A stretch of DNA of 64,000 nt, from assembly GCF_001654455.1 (NCBI RefSeq), contig NZ_CP015772.1, forward strand, positions 3,906,001-3,970,000. The letters run 5' to 3'. The notes under the pieces were generated by a model. That model was not told the origin of the DNA. It ran no database searches and saw only the letters and a list, made by a program, of their open reading frames with translations. Of this stretch, positions 61,928 through 64,000 are shown piece after piece. Position numbers and translations under genes: made by a program. Each line of letters starts with the position of its first letter. The first letter of the stretch is position 1. Source of the DNA: Niabella ginsenosidivorans (GTDB taxonomy: Bacteria; Bacteroidota; Bacteroidia; Chitinophagales; Chitinophagaceae).

Positions 61928-62362
61928 TTAGTTGTAGGCTAACGGGCTTATAAAGAACCCGTCCCGATAGGTGATCGGTTCATTGGTTGCGCTAATAACA
62001 GCGGTAATAGTAAATTCAAGCTTCCGTTTCATGCTGGGATCTGCTGTTCCGGAAGGAGTTTCCTCCTGCTGAACGCTCATCTCTACTTTCACCTTTTCCA
62101 GTCGTTTCTCAAACCTGGTGATTGTTTTACCAATCGATATTAATATTTTCTCCTTTTGCTTATTCCGGTATGAAACATTATCAAAATCTTCATCCCATAA
62201 TTTGTTGCCAAACTGCTCATCACTTAACAATTCCCCGAAAGAAGTGGTAAGCATTAAATGCAGATGGTGCGCTATAGAATCTTTTAGTGAGCATTTCCGG
62301 ACCTCTTTCCGGCTCACAATATTTTCCAGCTCCAGAGGTAATTTATAATATGGATTCAACAT
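61928..62362 (-). CDS. tssE: T6SS baseplate protein TssE (gp25-like)
   Basis: A 144-residue GPW/gp25-like protein that starts sheath assembly on the baseplate. The core LKDSIAHHLHLMLTTSFGELLSDEQFG fits the gp25 family, in which an EFG-type motif lies near this point. I chose the ATG at 62362 (MLNPYYKLPL) over a GTG at 62371. A 10-bp inverted repeat lies upstream, between it and the J-domain gene. Confidence 0.88.
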   Translation of the reverse strand: MLNPYYKLPLELENIVSRKEVRKCSLKDSIAHHLHLMLTTSFGELLSDEQFGNKLWDEDFDNVSYRNKQKEKILISIGKTITRFEKRLEKVKVEMSVQQEETPSGTADPSMKRKLEFTITAVISATNEPITYRDGFFISPLAYN

Positions 62363-62457
62363 GCCTGACACTTTGTATTTTGATTCAGATATTGCGATTT
62401 GCCAGGCTCAAAAGATATTTTCTTGATAGGTAAACACGCGGTAGAGTTTAGGCTCCC

Positions 62458-62506
62458 CTACGGCAAATATGATTTTTTTTGAGGGATTTTCCCAGTTTTG
62501 CCGTAG
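62458..62506. repeat. inverted repeat CTACGGCAAA ... TTTGCCGTAG with nested GGGA/TCCC
   Basis: CTACGGCAAA (62458-62467) and TTTGCCGTAG (62497-62506) are perfect inverted copies, with GGGATTTTCCC nested at 62483-62493. On the plus strand a T-run follows; in the direction of the T6SS genes there is none. In the 193-base spacer ahead of tssE it could be an operator, an RNA fold, or an element that tunes the tss genes relative to the J-domain gene. Confidence 0.55.
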
Positions 62507-62564
62507 TTTTTTAAAAAAATTACCATTTTACAGGTACTTCTTTTATCTACTGAATTTTAAAGAA

Positions 62565-63446
62565 CTATTGCTGAAGATCTGCCGCATTTATCCACCCGGC
62601 AACCTGATAGTTGGGATCCGCAATACTATGAAAAACAGCATAATAATAGTTTTTATACTTTTTTGAAACACTTACTTTGTTTCCGGCTGTCACATATTTA
62701 TTGGTTTTGATGAGCTTCTGTGGATCCTCATAAAAAAATGCTTTGGGAGCCGATACGATCATTACTTTACTGGCAAGTGTAACCGCGCCATCGGGACCGG
62801 TAGCTATTTTGTCCTTTGCCGGCGGCGCTTTAATCATCCAAACCACCGAACCTGCAATCAGTAAAAGACAAAGGGCAATCAGCGGCCAGTTATTCTTTTG
62901 GGAAGCTGCTGCAGGCTTTTGCTGCTTTATCGTTTTAAAATTTTTTTCAGCTCTCAGGTATTCCTGTTTGGCTGTAATATAAGCAGGCACCTGCTCTTTT
63001 ATTGCAGCCATTTCCGCATCCTGATCTGTTGTTTCCTCAACAATGGGGGCCGGTTCTGCTGCTGCCTCTTCAAAAGCAGGCGCGTTTTCAGAAGGTTCCT
63101 CTTCTGCTTCGGGCCGGAATGGTTCCTTTGCAGGCTCCGGCTCTGCTGCTGAAGCCGTAGAGGCCGGTTCAGGGGGCGGCGGTGTTGCTGTTTCCTGGAA
63201 GGTTCTTTTTGCTGCCCGCTTGTGCTCATCATATACCTGGTCATATTCTGCGCGCAACTGAGGGTCACTCAATACTTCAAAAGCTTCAATGATCTTCTTT
63301 GACCAGTCTTCAAAATAAGTGTCCCCAACGTTTTTGTCGGGATGAAATTTCAGGATCAGTTTACGGTAAGCCGTTTTTATCTGCTCATCAGTTGCAGACC
63401 GGGGCACACCAAGCGTTTCGTAAAAATTTTTTAATGTTCCTGCCAT
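62565..63446 (-). CDS. membrane-anchored J-domain protein with SH3-like C-terminal domain
   Basis: A 293-residue protein. The J domain fills residues 7-75 ([23 protein letters not shown] at 35-37), so it should stimulate an Hsp70 (DnaK). A Glu/Pro/Ala-rich linker (about 85-145) leads to one membrane helix (187-205, [19 protein letters not shown]) and a periplasmic SH3-like tail ([20 protein letters not shown] ... GWINAADLQ). The J domain would be cytoplasmic. It lies three bases after the preceding gene's stop and upstream of tssE in the same direction. An association with T6SS assembly is inference from position. Confidence 0.85.
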   Translation of the reverse strand: MAGTLKNFYETLGVPRSATDEQIKTAYRKLILKFHPDKNVGDTYFEDWSKKIIEAFEVLSDPQLRAEYDQVYDEHKRAAKRTFQETATPPPPEPASTASAAEPEPAKEPFRPEAEEEPSENAPAFEEAAAEPAPIVEETTDQDAEMAAIKEQVPAYITAKQEYLRAEKNFKTIKQQKPAAASQKNNWPLIALCLLLIAGSVVWMIKAPPAKDKIATGPDGAVTLASKVMIVSAPKAFFYEDPQKLIKTNKYVTAGNKVSVSKKYKNYYYAVFHSIADPNYQVAGWINAADLQQ

Positions 63447-63449
63447 TTT

Positions 63450-63866
63450 TTAGATGTCTTTCCAACCGTCTACCTTGTTATTAAGGAGTATAACTTCTGT
63501 ATGATTCTGTTTCCCGTTTGAACCTACCTGGTGGTACACCCATTTTTCTCCTGTACCGTTATAAACCGTTAAAGCGGCAGTTTCGGCAGGCTTTCCCCAG
63601 GCCATCAATAAAAACTCCGAAGGCATACCAACAGAAATCATTCCATCTTTTATATCCTGTATGTATTTTTTACCAAATTTCTTATCGATCTGCTCAAACA
63701 GGGATTGCTCCAGCTTTTCATAAGCCGTTTTTTTTTGTGCCAGCTCTAAAGAAGCCTTTTCAAGTACCGGATCCGGAGGATGCGGCAGCCTGTCGGCCCT
63801 GTTTAAAAACAAAAACACCATAAAACCGGCTGCAAGGGCTATAATCAGTATCGGTATCAGGAGCAT
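63450..63866 (-). CDS. small membrane-anchored protein of unknown function
   Basis: A 138-residue protein with an N-terminal membrane helix (LIPILIIALAAGFMVFLFL), a coiled-coil-like segment (LEKASLELAQKKTAYEKLEQ) and a C-terminal beta-rich part, GKPAETAALTVYNGTGEKWVYHQ, reminiscent of BamE/SmpA-like small envelope domains. It is the first gene after the near-consensus promoter at 63913-63943 and abuts the J-domain gene, so both may be the first members of the T6SS transcription unit. No firm family. Confidence 0.75.
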   Translation of the reverse strand: MLLIPILIIALAAGFMVFLFLNRADRLPHPPDPVLEKASLELAQKKTAYEKLEQSLFEQIDKKFGKKYIQDIKDGMISVGMPSEFLLMAWGKPAETAALTVYNGTGEKWVYHQVGSNGKQNHTEVILLNNKVDGWKDI

Positions 63867-63912
63867 ATTGTATTTCAGATGGTTTTACAGATTAACAAAA
63901 AGTTATACCTTT

Positions 63913-63943
63913 CAAAGATAACTGCAATCAGCAAAAAAACAAA
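63913..63943 (-). promoter_or_regulatory. near-consensus Bacteroidota promoter for the T6SS-side genes
   Basis: On the minus strand TTTG (63940-63943) is followed after exactly 19 bases by TATCTTTG (63913-63920), a full match to TAnnTTTG. The next minus-strand ATG is at 63866, giving a leader of about 40 bases. It is the best promoter match I found in the window. Confidence 0.75.
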
Positions 63944-64000
63944 TTCCTTTCCCACAACAGCGGTTAACGGCAAAATTTTTTTGTTTTGTTAAAATATTTA

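Overview
This window looks like a chromosomal segment of a Bacteroidota bacterium, most likely a member of the Chitinophagaceae. This is an inference from gene families and was not computed as a phylogeny. The clues are SusC/SusD proteins, a TonB operon with two ExbD genes, a short NuoG without a molybdopterin domain, promoters close to TTTG-N19-TAnnTTTG, and a type VI secretion system (T6SS) of the Bacteroidota class (subtype iii).

Region 1 (1-12.1 kb): an ECF sigma factor lies upstream of a SusC/SusD outer-membrane uptake pair. Four same-strand genes follow: a Tat-exported Gfo/Idh/MocA oxidoreductase, a lipoprotein oxidoreductase, a PmoA-like (DUF6807) protein and a ThuA-domain protein. No glycoside hydrolase is present, so this looks like an oxidoreductive sugar-processing locus. 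A nicotinamidase follows on the other strand. Region 2 (12.1-27.6 kb): housekeeping and envelope genes. These are a low-complexity repeat tract, enolase with an FtsB/DivIC-like division protein, a PAP2 phosphatase, a FadN-type beta-oxidation enzyme, an ABC transporter, a TIGR01777 epimerase, a histone-H1-like Lys/Ala-rich protein, the exbB-exbD-exbD-tonB operon, an FtsX/MacB-type permease, and a possible 56-residue gene.

Region 3 (27.6-45.2 kb): a complete nuoABCDEFGHIJKLMN complex I operon on the minus strand. It is interrupted by two unrelated genes: a VOC/PhnB-like protein between nuoE and nuoF, and a frameshifted GxxExxY nuclease-fold gene between nuoF and nuoG. Two spacers hold short copies of the same TCAGT-type repeat seen at 12.1 kb. 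Upstream of nuoA lie a TPR protein, a PstS-like lipoprotein and a small membrane protein. Region 4 (45.5-47.3 kb): a polysaccharide deacetylase, a TatD nuclease and tRNA-Ser(GGA).

Region 5 (47.4-64.0 kb): a T6SS subtype iii locus, almost wholly on the minus strand. Running away from a near-consensus promoter at 63.9 kb, it holds a small membrane protein, a membrane J-domain protein with an SH3-like tail, TssE, TssF, TssG, TssN, TssK, TssO, a PKD protein (probably TssP), TssH, TssB, TssC and two TssD tubes. At its end, behind its own terminator, is a lipoprotein plus a leaderless L,D-transpeptidase, which I consider a candidate effector/immunity pair resembling Tlde1/Tldi1 in layout. A plus-strand NlpC/P60 lipoprotein sits in the middle. 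VgrG, PAAR, TssQ and TssR were not seen and may lie beyond 64 kb.
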